The notes under the pieces were generated by a model, which saw nothing but the letters and a program-made list of their open reading frames with translations, did not search any database and was not told the DNA's origin. Both the position numbers and the translations under genes were made by a program. Shown in pieces: positions 1 through 6,680 of a stretch of 8,435 nucleotides of DNA (positions are counted from its first letter, which is position 1; every line of letters begins with the position of its first letter). The DNA is from Pseudoramibacter fermentans (GTDB taxonomy: Bacteria; Bacillota; Clostridia; Eubacteriales; Eubacteriaceae), in contig VOGB01000014.1 of NCBI GenBank assembly GCA_009493725.1, positions 1 to 8,435 of the forward strand, written 5' to 3'.

Positions 1-471
1 TTGGCTAGAGAATTGTCGGCGACTTTGGAAAAATTGTGAGCGTCAATTAACCACCAGTCTGCAAATGGTCGTTTTAGCGTTTTTAGCACTATTACTTAAG
101 AGATTTTAGACAGCTTCTTAGAGAAGATTAACGCCTTCAAGTCAGCATTTGGGACTGTGATGTACTACACTGACATGGACGTTGTTCACCGCTTTGAAAA
201 CGACTTCGCACTGTATGCGGACAACTTCGCCGACTGGGCAGAACAAGCCCAAGGCAACGCCCAATTTGCCGTTTGGACATCCCTTGCCGAAAATGGTATT
301 GGCGCTAACTTGCAACATTACAACCCACTAATCGATGACGAAGTTAAGGAAGCATTTGGCATCCCTGACAGCTGGAAATTGCGTGCTCAAATGGACTTCG
401 GTTCAATTGAAGCTCCAGCTGATGAAAAAGAATTTATGAGTGATGAAGATCGCTTCAAGGTTTTGAAGTAA
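1..471 (+). pseudogene. Nitroreductase family protein, decayed remnant
   Basis: The last ~100 codons read as the C-terminal half of an FMN-dependent nitroreductase of the Frm2/YdgI-like type. Recognisable segments are AFKSAFGTVMYYTDMDVV, LYADNFADWAEQAQG, ENGIGANLQHYNP and SWKLRAQMDFGSIEAPADEKE. The same frame continues upstream to base 1, where weak N-terminal similarity persists (LSATLEKL, then ASINHQSANGR). That part is interrupted by TGA at 37-39 and TAA at 97-99, and the segment between the substrate-site region and EKINAFK looks shortened by deletion. The GTG/ATG at 157/160 falls in the middle of the family fold and has no Shine-Dalgarno, so it is not a credible start. Homologues are about 200 residues; an intact one would reduce nitro compounds or quinones in the cytoplasm. 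Family assignment is from recalled similarity; the loss of function follows from the in-frame stops. Confidence 0.72.
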
Positions 472-576
472 TTTAATTCCAATAAAAATCGGGGCCATCA
501 TTAGTCGATTCTGTGTGTCAAATCGTGACAGCTACGGTTTCCCCCCTTATATTGACAAAACTTGGTACAAACGGCT

Positions 577-656
577 GATCCCGGCCATTTAACGCACTAA
601 AGGCCCTCATTCCAAAACCTGGAATGAGGGCCTTTAGTGCGTTAAATTCTGGGATC
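577..656. terminator. Long perfect palindrome, likely bidirectional terminator
   Basis: Bases 587-614 and 620-647 are a 28-bp perfect inverted repeat around a 5-base loop (aaacc). After a short internal mismatch the pairing resumes with GATCCC (577-582) against GGGATC (651-656). The core is GGCCCTCATTCC against GGAATGAGGGCC flanked by AAA and TTT. It lies between the end of the plus-strand nitroreductase remnant and the end of the minus-strand transporter, the usual place for a shared terminator. Neither side has a long T tract, so the arms are longer and the U tract shorter than a textbook intrinsic terminator. A palindromic mobile repeat is the alternative. The rest of 472-677 shows no gene, only a small CGATT/AATCG hairpin at 506-525. 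Confidence 0.65.
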
Positions 657-677
657 AAAACGCCTTTCGTCCCAATC

Positions 678-2642
678 TTATTTCTTCAATTGAGCCTTCA
701 CAAGTTCATCACCGTGACTAACGACCTCTTGCTGCGTGTAATCAGTCTGAACAACCTTGTCACCCTGTGTCAGCAAGACAACCACGGTATCTTTGTAGCC
801 TGCCTGCTGAATCTTGTCACGGTTAAATTCCAGCAGTAAGTCACCCTTCTTGAAGGACTGGCCAGAATCAACATGGTTAATGAAGCCTTCGCCACGCATA
901 TTCACGGTACCAAGTCCCACATGAATCAAGACTTCCAAACCATCATTCGAGCGTAAACCAATGACGTGCTTGGTGGTAAACAGCATCAGCACTTGGCCAT
1001 CAAACGGCGCGTATATCTTGCCTTCCGTCGGTTGAATACCGATTCCGTTACCTGGCAAGCCTTTATGGTCATGCTCGTCAACCACATCTGCCAAGTTAAC
1101 GCTCACACCACTAACTGGTGCGGCAACGGCAATTGTAGCAGCCTTGGCGCCAGGCATGGTAACTTCCGTTTGAGCTGTGGTGTTGTCTGCAGCTTGAGCT
1201 CCGGAAATTCCTTCAGTCGCTAATTTCTTCTGCAATTCATCAACAATCTCAGCATGCTTCTTTTCAGAAATCTTTACCTTAAAGACGTAAATGAACAATG
1301 CAGCAACGAGCAGGAACAATGAAATCCAGAAAGCAACCAGTTTGAATAATGAAATGCCTCCGGGTGTCATTGAAGCAGCGGTTGCGGTACCGGTCATCCC
1401 GGCAGCAACGGCAACCCAACCAACAATGGCGTTTGAAATCGCACCGGACATCTTGTCCAGCATTGGACGGATGGCCAAGGTAACAGCTTCGTTACGGGTC
1501 CCATTTTTAAGTTGACCATATTCAATCGTATCAGTCAACGTCAGAATAACGGCCATGAAAATGAAGCCTTGTGGCACGTAATAAAGGATCATGGCTGTGA
1601 TAACCATCGGTAAGTTATCAACTGACACAATCAGCAAAATGTAGGCTAAAATCATGCTGCACATGCTGACAGCGTAGATGGTCTTTCTGGTAACCCACTT
1701 ATTGATGATGGGATACAACGGCGAGGTAAAGAAACCGGCAATTGTCGGGATAAGACCGGCAATCCAGAATAACCCAGGCTTATCCATGACGTACTTGAAC
1801 ATGTAGAACATCAGGCCGGCAGTGGAGGCGTTACCAAATCCATAAATTAGGTATGGAAATGCGGTCCACAGCATTTGATCGTTATGAGCCAAAGCCCAGA
1901 ACATGTCTTTCAAACTTGTCTTTTGTTTAGTAACGGCACGCAAAGCATTATGTTTTTCATGCGTTCCCAAACCAACCACGAACGAGCAAATGATGCCGAC
2001 AACGGCGATTAAAATGCCAAATGCCGTCCAGCCGGGTTGCCCTTCGTTGTGTGACCCGGTAAAGACAAACGTAACGTATGTGACAACAGGAACAATAATG
2101 ATGGTCACAATGTTTTGACCAAATGCACTGAAGTTAGCAGCGGCAGTAAATAATGACCGTTCATGACTATCTTCAGTCAAAGCGGGCACCATGCCCCAAT
2201 ATGAAACATCTCTGAATGAATAAAAGATATCAAAGGTGATAAAGATCGGGATAAACATGATGGTGAACCAAGTTGCACTTATCCGCGATAAGCCAAAGAT
2301 CCCGGAAAACAGTAATGCCAGTAATAGACTGGATATCGTCCCGGCACCAATCAGCCACGGCTTAAATTTTCCCCAGCGGGTATTGGTATTATCAACAATA
2401 TTACCAATAATCGGGTCAATGAAAACTTCCACAAGCCGAATAATGAAAATCAATCCGGTAATCATTGCAATGAGCTTGTTGGCTTGTGCTTTTGGAACGC
2501 CGGTAAACATGGCCGAGGTAACATAGACCATAAAGTAGGTCCCGAAGGTCATATAAACCGCTGATCCACCTATATTCGCAAACGCAAAGTTGAAAATCGA
2601 CCAGAATTTTTTCCGGCGATCTTTCTTTTGTACAGCATCCAA
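678..2642 (-). CDS. GPH-family sugar permease with C-terminal PTS EIIA domain (LacS type)
   Basis: This 654-residue membrane protein imports a sugar or glycoside by cation symport or exchange. Residues ~10-465 form the 12-helix glycoside-pentoside-hexuronide permease, with the family signature DPIIGNIVD (76-84) followed by RWGKFKPW, and FRDVSYWGMVP further on. A low-complexity Ala/Thr linker (~480-515) leads to an EIIA(Glc)-type domain (~520-650). That domain keeps both active-site histidines at the family spacing: H559 in TTKHVIGL and H574 in LIHVGLGT. In LacS of Streptococcus thermophilus, HPr-dependent phosphorylation of the equivalent second histidine modulates transport. The start is TTG at 2642, chosen because GGGAGG lies about 11 bases upstream and the frame gives the expected N-terminus. 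Substrate cannot be read from sequence: lactose, raffinose or other galactosides are known for the family, and no glycosidase is adjacent. The divergent AraC-type gene is the likely regulator. Confidence 0.93.
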   Translation of the reverse strand: MDAVQKKDRRKKFWSIFNFAFANIGGSAVYMTFGTYFMVYVTSAMFTGVPKAQANKLIAMITGLIFIIRLVEVFIDPIIGNIVDNTNTRWGKFKPWLIGAGTISSLLLALLFSGIFGLSRISATWFTIMFIPIFITFDIFYSFRDVSYWGMVPALTEDSHERSLFTAAANFSAFGQNIVTIIIVPVVTYVTFVFTGSHNEGQPGWTAFGILIAVVGIICSFVVGLGTHEKHNALRAVTKQKTSLKDMFWALAHNDQMLWTAFPYLIYGFGNASTAGLMFYMFKYVMDKPGLFWIAGLIPTIAGFFTSPLYPIINKWVTRKTIYAVSMCSMILAYILLIVSVDNLPMVITAMILYYVPQGFIFMAVILTLTDTIEYGQLKNGTRNEAVTLAIRPMLDKMSGAISNAIVGWVAVAAGMTGTATAASMTPGGISLFKLVAFWISLFLLVAALFIYVFKVKISEKKHAEIVDELQKKLATEGISGAQAADNTTAQTEVTMPGAKAATIAVAAPVSGVSVNLADVVDEHDHKGLPGNGIGIQPTEGKIYAPFDGQVLMLFTTKHVIGLRSNDGLEVLIHVGLGTVNMRGEGFINHVDSGQSFKKGDLLLEFNRDKIQQAGYKDTVVVLLTQGDKVVQTDYTQQEVVSHGDELVKAQLKK

Positions 2643-2653
2643 TTTATAAAACG

Positions 2654-2659
2654 CCTCCC
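2654..2659 (-). promoter_or_regulatory. Ribosome binding site fixing a TTG start
   Basis: On the minus strand GGGAGG precedes the TTG codon at 2642-2640 by about 11 bases. No ATG or GTG closer to it gives the transporter's N-terminus, so this site supports TTG as the real start. Confidence 0.7.
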
Positions 2660-2731
2660 AGCGTGCCGATATCCGCCAAATAAATGCGGGTTTCGGTATG
2701 AAATATTTGAGAAATATTTGCTTACAAAGCG

Positions 2732-2760
2732 AGTATATGATGTAAGGGCTTTCACCAATG
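2732..2760 (-). promoter_or_regulatory. Candidate transporter promoter with overlapping cre site
   Basis: TGTAAGGGCTTTCA at 2741-2754 differs at one central base from a good catabolite-responsive element (TGTAANCGNTNNCA type), the CcpA operator of Firmicutes. On the minus strand TATACT (2737-2732) makes a plausible -10, with only a weak -35 (CATTGG, 17-base spacer). The cre-like box would then sit in the spacer, where CcpA binding represses. CTTACA (2721-2726) and TGTAAG (2741-2746) also form an inverted repeat with centres 20 bp apart, a possible AraC-family operator. This agrees with a sugar transporter under carbon catabolite control; all parts are inferred from motif similarity. Confidence 0.45.
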
Positions 2761-2785
2761 CCGACTTTTTACCCTAAAATACCCA

Positions 2786-2819
2786 AATTTAACCTAATTT
2801 AACCTAATTATAGTAAAAT
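2786..2819 (+). promoter_or_regulatory. AT-rich promoter region of the AraC-type gene with 10-bp direct repeats
   Basis: AATTTAACCT occurs twice in tandem (2787-2796 and 2797-2806), followed by a diverged third copy beginning AATTATAG. TATAGT (2809-2814) or TAAAAT (2814-2819) could be the -10; the -35 is poor. The helical-turn spacing of the repeats suits binding of the regulator itself, but this is inference. Confidence 0.35.
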
Positions 2820-2840
2820 AAACTAAAAGGGAGTGCTACT

Positions 2841-3644
2841 ATGCGAATTGCATTTAATAAACCTGTGGAAACTATGCCGCTATATTGTGACAGTGTCGGC
2901 TATGACTGGGACCAGCCGCCAATTCACCGGCTAAATGGCTATTACGCCTACCATTGGCTGCAGACGCAAAGCGGCAGTGGCGTCATCACGATCGACCACC
3001 AAAGCATTTCATTGGAGCCACAACAAGGAATTCTCCTGCGCCCAAGAGTCGCTCATGAATACCACCCAACTGGGGGAAGTCCCTGGAAAGTATCGTTTTT
3101 GACCTTCAACGGCATGCTTTGTCGTTCCCTGGCCGACTTTTTGAAACTTGGTGATTATCTGGTGATCAATCAAGTTTCGCCTGAACTAACAACTTTTATT
3201 CCGGAAGTCTTGAATGAATTTAACAACAGCCATCCAATTGCGCTGCTCGATCAATCCGTTCAAATCTATAAGTTTATCATGCTGCTCAAACAAAATAATT
3301 TACTAAACAATCACCGCTATCAGGATTCCGCCATCACAACTCCAATTCTCAAATACATTGCAAATCACTACGCCGAACCCATTTCCAATGAAAAGCTTGC
3401 CAAAGTTACCAGCTATTCGGTCACCTATCAAAACCGGGTATTTAAACGCTTATACACAATGACTCCGCTTGAGTATCTAACCGATTATCGAATGCGTAAG
3501 GCCAAGGAATTGCTGTTAACCAATCCAACTCTGGAAATTCGCGAGGTCGCCGCAAAAGTCGGCTTTCATAATCCATCACACTTCATTGATCAATTTAAAA
3601 AGTTTTATCGTACGACCCCCTCCCACTTTCGGAAATTCATTTAA
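2841..3644 (+). CDS. AraC-family transcriptional regulator
   Basis: This 267-residue protein has an N-terminal cupin-like sensor domain (residues ~10-90, including HRLNGYYAYHWL and LLRPRVAHEYHP with conserved His). The C-terminal ~100 residues are the AraC/XylS DNA-binding domain: first helix-turn-helix at ~183-203 (NEKLAKVTSYSVTYQNRVFK) and second at ~231-255 (IREVAAKVGFHNPSHFIDQF), ending in the characteristic FRK. Length is normal for sugar-responsive AraC regulators such as MsmR or RafR. The ATG is preceded by AAAAGGGAG at a good distance. The gene diverges from the GPH-EIIA transporter across ~200 bp, so activating or repressing that transporter in response to its sugar is the natural hypothesis. 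The effector is not visible. No clear terminator follows before the next promoter. Confidence 0.93.
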   Translation: MRIAFNKPVETMPLYCDSVGYDWDQPPIHRLNGYYAYHWLQTQSGSGVITIDHQSISLEPQQGILLRPRVAHEYHPTGGSPWKVSFLTFNGMLCRSLADFLKLGDYLVINQVSPELTTFIPEVLNEFNNSHPIALLDQSVQIYKFIMLLKQNNLLNNHRYQDSAITTPILKYIANHYAEPISNEKLAKVTSYSVTYQNRVFKRLYTMTPLEYLTDYRMRKAKELLLTNPTLEIREVAAKVGFHNPSHFIDQFKKFYRTTPSHFRKFI

Positions 3645-3691
3645 GAAATCCGATTCAATCAAAACGGCACTGTTTATGAAATGACCACCCA

Positions 3692-3720
3692 TTAATGTTA
3701 AAATGTGCCTACAACATTAA
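3692..3720 (+). promoter_or_regulatory. Extended -10 promoter within an 8-bp inverted repeat, upstream of the TraX-like gene
   Basis: TGTTAAAAT (3696-3704) is a good extended -10 (TGN plus TAAAAT) with no strong -35. TTAATGTT (3692-3699) and AACATTAA (3713-3720) form a perfect inverted repeat that spans the -10 and the expected transcription start. It may be an operator or a short leader hairpin ending just before the Shine-Dalgarno. Confidence 0.45.
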
Positions 3721-3735
3721 TTAAGGAGTGATCTT

Positions 3736-4371
3736 ATCGATTCAACTGTTAAGCGTAGCCGTGGCATCACCAACTTTGATATCAAAGTTATTGGGATCGT
3801 CCTGATGTTTGTCGACCACGTCCACGAAATGTTCGCTGGTGCAGGGGTCCCCGACTGGGTCGATTGGTTCGGACGACCGGTTGCGACCATCTTTTTCTTC
3901 CTGAGTGTGGAAGGCTTTGTTCACACTCACAACCAAAAACGCTATCTGTCGAGGCTGTTAATCGGCTTTTGGATCATGCAGATTGGTAACGCCGTTCTTC
4001 AGCGTTCCTTTAGCCTTGGCAGCTTCGGCCTCATCAATAATATTTTTGGTGACTTATTCGTTGGTGTCTTAACGATGTATGGCATTCAAACCCTTTCCCA
4101 AGGGCGCCAATCACATCAAGCCTCAAAAATTTGGGGTGGGCTCTTCATCATCGTGCTGCCGCTGATCTTTGCTGCAATTACCATGGGAATCTTGGCGGCT
4201 TGGCACACAAATCCCATATTGACTGGTCTGGCATCAATGCTTCCCAGCCCGTTAATTGCTGAAAATGGGATTCTGCTCTACTTAGGACCATTAATGTATC
4301 TTTTAAGAAAGAACCGCAACTGGCAGATGCTGGCAATTATTGCCGTTGCCTGGATTGAAGTCAATATTTGA
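3736..4371 (+). CDS. TraX-like membrane protein, 3'-truncated by IS, ATC in place of start codon
   Basis: The product resembles the TraX family (PF05857), multi-pass membrane proteins related to acyltransferases. F-plasmid TraX N-acetylates pilin; the role of chromosomal Firmicutes members is unknown. The signature region is GITNFDIKVIGIVLMFVDHVHEMF, then FGRPVATIFFFLSVEGFVHTHN. Several hydrophobic segments follow (around IVLMF, VGVLTMYGIQ, FIIVLPLIFAAITMGIL and LAIIAVAW). The first in-frame ATG (3805) lies inside the conserved first segment. Homology points to a start at 3736, seven bases after AAGGAG (3723-3728), but that codon is ATC, and no ATG, GTG or TTG lies in frame between 3718 and 3805. 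The frame ends in TGA (4369-4371), the first three bases of the IS. The 211 residues probably lack the last membrane segment. It may be non-functional. Confidence 0.75.
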   Translation: MDSTVKRSRGITNFDIKVIGIVLMFVDHVHEMFAGAGVPDWVDWFGRPVATIFFFLSVEGFVHTHNQKRYLSRLLIGFWIMQIGNAVLQRSFSLGSFGLINNIFGDLFVGVLTMYGIQTLSQGRQSHQASKIWGGLFIIVLPLIFAAITMGILAAWHTNPILTGLASMLPSPLIAENGILLYLGPLMYLLRKNRNWQMLAIIAVAWIEVNI

Positions 4372-4387
4372 GACAGATTTTAAGAGA
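4369..4387 (+). repeat. IS3 left terminal inverted repeat
   Basis: This 19-bp end begins TGAGACA and matches the other end at 17 of 19 bases. Its first three bases serve as the stop codon of the interrupted TraX-like gene. Confidence 0.85.
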
Positions 4388-4479
4388 CATTCAGAACCGC
4401 GTTTACCTTCCACAGCTCAAATAAATCATTAATCGCGATTAATAACTTATTTGAACCCTGGAAAGCATTAAATCAGAGA

Positions 4480-5370
4480 TCAGGCGGCCATTTGGCTCGT
4501 AAGTGTTGCAATTTCAACTTGTAAGGGGGTCTGGTTGCCCAGTGAACTATGAATTCTCTTTCTATTGTAGAAAGCATGCACATATTCAAAAAGGACGGCA
4601 GCGGCAGTTTCATAATCTTCAAAGACCGGCACTGGATAAACACATTCCTTTTTGAGGGAAGCGTGAAAGGATTCCATTGGCGCATTATCGTACGGACAAC
4701 CCTTACGGCTGTATGAGTGGCGGATATGTAGCTCAGTTAAACGTTGATTGTAATCATCGCTGGTATACTGTGATCCTTAATCCGTATGGATATCAGGTCC
4801 AGTAATGGTTCGATTTTTAACCGCGCTTTCCAGGGTCTTTAAGACTAAATTAGTATCCATCTTTTTTGAGAACGAATAGCCGATAATCCGTCGTGAGTGC
4901 AGGTCCATGATGGTTGATAAGTAACACCAGCCATTACGCTTCGTTTGAATATAGGTCATATCAGCGGTCCATTTTTGATTTAAACCAGTGGTCGAGAAAT
5001 CCTGCTTAAGCAAGTGGGACGCTGTTCAACCTTGGTTTGGAAACCGAAGCCGCTTTCCACTTATTGACGGTAACGGAGTGGATATCCAGTTCCTTCATGA
5101 GCCGGGAAATCCGTCGTGGACTGCACCGAAGCTGCAGTGGTGAAGTTCCAGATTCAATCATGGTGGATCTTCATAACACCGTATCGCTGCTTTAAACGCA
5201 AAGATTCGCAGAATCCGTTGTTTCAAGTCCGCATCTTCGGCCCGGCGTTTTGAAGGTTTGGGGGATCGATAACGATTAATACTGAGCTCTGGAGAAACAC
5301 CGAGGATTCGGCACATCTTGGACCGGGTGGTGATGGCTTTCTTGTGTGAATGAATCAAAAGATATGGTTA
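4480..5370 (-). pseudogene. IS3 transposase OrfB (DDE integrase), broken
   Basis: Pieces of one IS3 OrfB can be followed across frames. IHSHKKAITTRSKMCRILGVSP and KPSKRRAEDADLKQRILRIF (~5200-5350) form the N-terminal part. WTADMTYIQTKRNGWCYLSTIMDLHSRR... (~4777-4980) carries the first catalytic Asp. After DIHTD a TAA stop (4777-4779) replaces a Gln codon in the expected HTDQGSQYTS. Past it the frame continues GSQYTSDDYNQRLTELHIRHSYSRKGCPYDN into MESFHASLKKECVYP (catalytic Glu) and ends at TGA 4482-4480. Additional frameshifts lie around 5010-5160. All three DDE positions are recognisable but no full protein can be made. Confidence 0.88.
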
Positions 5371-5615
5371 CTTCTGCGCAAGGAAGCCCCGGGCTTTTTT
5401 TTAGGATTTCGTTCCCTCAGACAGCGAAGCCAGCGCTTTTCCATCGCTTTATTTGTCGTGGCGATTTACCGGATTGAGTTTGGCCTGGCCCTGGATCCAC
5501 TTATGAACGGTGAATAGCCATGCCATATTCTCTGGCCAGTTGGGGCTGATTCGCCTGTGTATATAGGTTTGTTGATAATGTTTTGTTTGAATTCTTTGTC
5601 GTAACGAGTTGGCAT
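5368..5615 (-). pseudogene. IS3 transposase OrfA (helix-turn-helix), broken
   Basis: The reading begins with MPTRYDKEFKQNIIN at the ATG at 5615, preceded by AAGGAAGGA. Residues matching the OrfA helix-turn-helix (VHKWIQGQAK) and leucine-zipper part (KAMEKR, LASLSE, NEIL-like, GFLAQK) are then scattered over all three frames. Several single-base indels are involved, including one A too many in an A8 run near 5400. The original stop is TAA at 5370-5368. A TATAAT box at 5656-5651 on the minus strand is probably the IS promoter. The product would have provided DNA binding for the OrfAB transposase. Confidence 0.85.
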
Positions 5616-5659
5616 GTAAAAATTCCTTCCTTTTGAGAGACGATTTATTCATTATACCC

Positions 5660-5678
5660 TCTCTTAAAAGTTGTCTCA
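5660..5678 (-). repeat. IS3 right terminal inverted repeat
   Basis: Read on the minus strand this end is TGAGACAACTTTTAAGAGA, differing from the other end only at its positions 8 and 9. It lies just upstream of the transposase promoter. Confidence 0.85.
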
Positions 5679-5936
5679 GGAATCAGCTTACATCCAATAG
5701 TTCATTCAAATATTAGTAAAAAGCTTGATCAGTCTCCAAAGGAAAAGATTATCCCAGAAATTGAAAACTGTGTTTATAGTGTAATAGCTAATAATAATTT
5801 AAAAATTCAATCTAAAGATATTAAGGTTTGTAAATCTGGTAATAGTTATCAAATCTTAAGGAATTGTCAAAAACTCTTTATTATTTTTAAAGATAATGAT
5901 TCATGGTACTTAAAGACACAACCAGTAATTAAATAG
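5679..5936 (+). pseudogene. 3' fragment of an unknown gene at the IS junction
   Basis: One frame is open from the IS edge to TAG at 5934-5936, about 85 codons: HPIVHSNISKKLDQSPKE, IENCVYSVIANNNLKI, and an end reading DSWYLKTQPVIK. It has no ATG near the IS and no ribosome binding site, and the frame runs into the IS terminal repeat, so it is most likely the C-terminal part of a gene whose 5' part was lost at the junction. Codon use is strongly AT-biased, like the DNA to the right and unlike the DNA left of the IS. I do not recognise the family; the lysine-rich, partly amphipathic sequence suggests a soluble protein. Confidence 0.45.
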
Positions 5937-5990
5937 ATATAGTTTTCCACAAAAGCATTCAATAGGGTCTACCCTAATGTAATCACTGAA

Positions 5991-6083
5991 AACGACTAAT
6001 TTCATTAGTAACAATTAAGTGTTTCGAAAGCGCTTTGAGAATGACAAAATTGTTACGTAAGCCCTAGTAGTTATTTAGTCGTT
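5991..6083. repeat. Nested inverted repeats around a cre-like palindrome
   Basis: Three inverted pairs are nested. The outer pair is AACGACTAA (5991-5999) with TTAGTCGTT (6075-6083). The middle pair is GTAACAATT (6008-6016) with AATTGTTAC (6048-6056). The centre is CGAAAGCGCTTTGA (6025-6038), which contains AAAGCGCTTT. The outer two pairs are perfect 9-mers. Function is unknown; a protein-binding site, a structured RNA or an element end are all possible. Confidence 0.5.
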
Positions 6084-6160
6084 CATGATATGAGTGAAAC
6101 CAACACTATCCAGAACTTTCACCAAGTTTTTCGATTCAACTCCATGCTGGTACGTACTTA
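6075..6160 (-). pseudogene. Possible short C-terminal gene remnant
   Basis: On the minus strand one frame reads TYQHGVESKNLVKVLDSVG followed by FTHIMND and TAA (6077-6075). The residue pattern looks protein-like and less AT-biased than the surroundings, but the frame is closed upstream by a stop five codons earlier and no family is recognised. Confidence 0.2.
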
Positions 6161-6563
6161 ATTATGAGTTACCTTATGCTTCCGGAAATTTTAACGATTT
6201 TATATTTTAACATGGTATTAAGCGAATGAGTGTCGTAGCCGGAAACGCCTTATAATAATTTTTTAATGGAATGAGTTTAAAATATATTGGCTACAAATAA
6301 GGAATTATCTATTTCAATGCAGAAAAACGTTCCTCAAAAAATGATCTTATTCCGAAAAAATTCCGAAATAAAACCATTTTTAATAAATAACTATTTAGTT
6401 AATTTTATATCATTTCAATTATCAATTTGACAGGCATCAGTACAAATGTTGATTCTATAGAATTTTTATTTTGAAATTAAAAGTGGATTCATCTAAACTT
6501 TAGACTTTCTTCCAACCTCTTATTTAAATTTGCTTATTACATTAGTATTTATATGCTAAGAGG

Positions 6564-6680
6564 TTAATTCTCCTTATTTTCATATTTAGCAACTATTTTT
6601 TGAATAACATCACTTATATCCTTAGGTCTAGTTTTATAGGCCTTGACAAGTACTTTACTTTTTTTAGTTGCAGAAATCTT
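6564..6680 (-). pseudogene. C-terminal coding remnant downstream of the AbiGi-like gene
   Basis: A minus-strand frame ends KSKVLVKAYKTRPKDISDVI, QKIVAKYENKEN and TAA (6566-6564). It overlaps the end of the AbiGi-like frame, has no start codon and is offset from it by one base. It could be the true C-terminus of that gene brought close by an internal deletion plus a frameshift, or the end of a separate small gene. The lysine-rich helical composition resembles a real protein end. No family is recognised. Confidence 0.35.

Larger units (their letters stand above)
4369..5678. mobile_element. IS3-family insertion sequence, 1310 bp, decayed
   Basis: The ends are imperfect inverted repeats: TGAGACAGATTTTAAGAGA at 4369-4387 and, read inward on the minus strand, TGAGACAACTTTTAAGAGA at 5678-5660 (17 of 19 match). 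Length and the two-frame OrfA/OrfB layout are typical of IS3. Both coding frames are on the minus strand and broken. Flanking bases (ATT left, GGA right) show no 3-5 bp target duplication. The left flank is the TraX-like gene while the right flank is unrelated AT-rich DNA, so sequence was lost or exchanged after insertion. Confidence 0.88.
5937..6563. other. AT-rich stretch without an intact gene
   Basis: No convincing coding region with a start and ribosome binding site is present. It contains the nested inverted repeats at 5991-6083, a possible short minus-strand gene remnant at 6075-6160, a GTAGCC/GGCTAC inverted repeat (6235-6240 and 6289-6294), and a 9-bp inverted repeat AACCTCTTA/TAAGAGGTT (6514-6522 and 6557-6565) next to the end of the following minus-strand remnant. 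It reads as decayed accessory DNA. Confidence 0.5.

Noticed and set aside
966..2526. Several plus-strand open frames of 70-96 codons inside the transporter region
   Set aside because: They lie antisense to an intact, clearly recognised gene, have no family resemblance and no ribosome binding sites.
2570..2758. Minus-strand open frame overlapping the start of the transporter
   Set aside because: It covers the promoter and leader region, has no Shine-Dalgarno and no protein-like pattern.
3742..3936. Minus-strand open frame opposite the start of the TraX-like gene
   Set aside because: It is the complement of a conserved coding region and lacks start signals.
6050..6070. Resemblance of GTTACGTAAGCCCTAG to relaxase nick regions
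   Set aside because: The match to known nick consensus sequences is partial and no relaxase or mobilisation gene is present.
5937..6563. CRISPR array or tracrRNA-like region
   Set aside because: No regularly spaced direct repeats are seen, and no cas gene is in the window.
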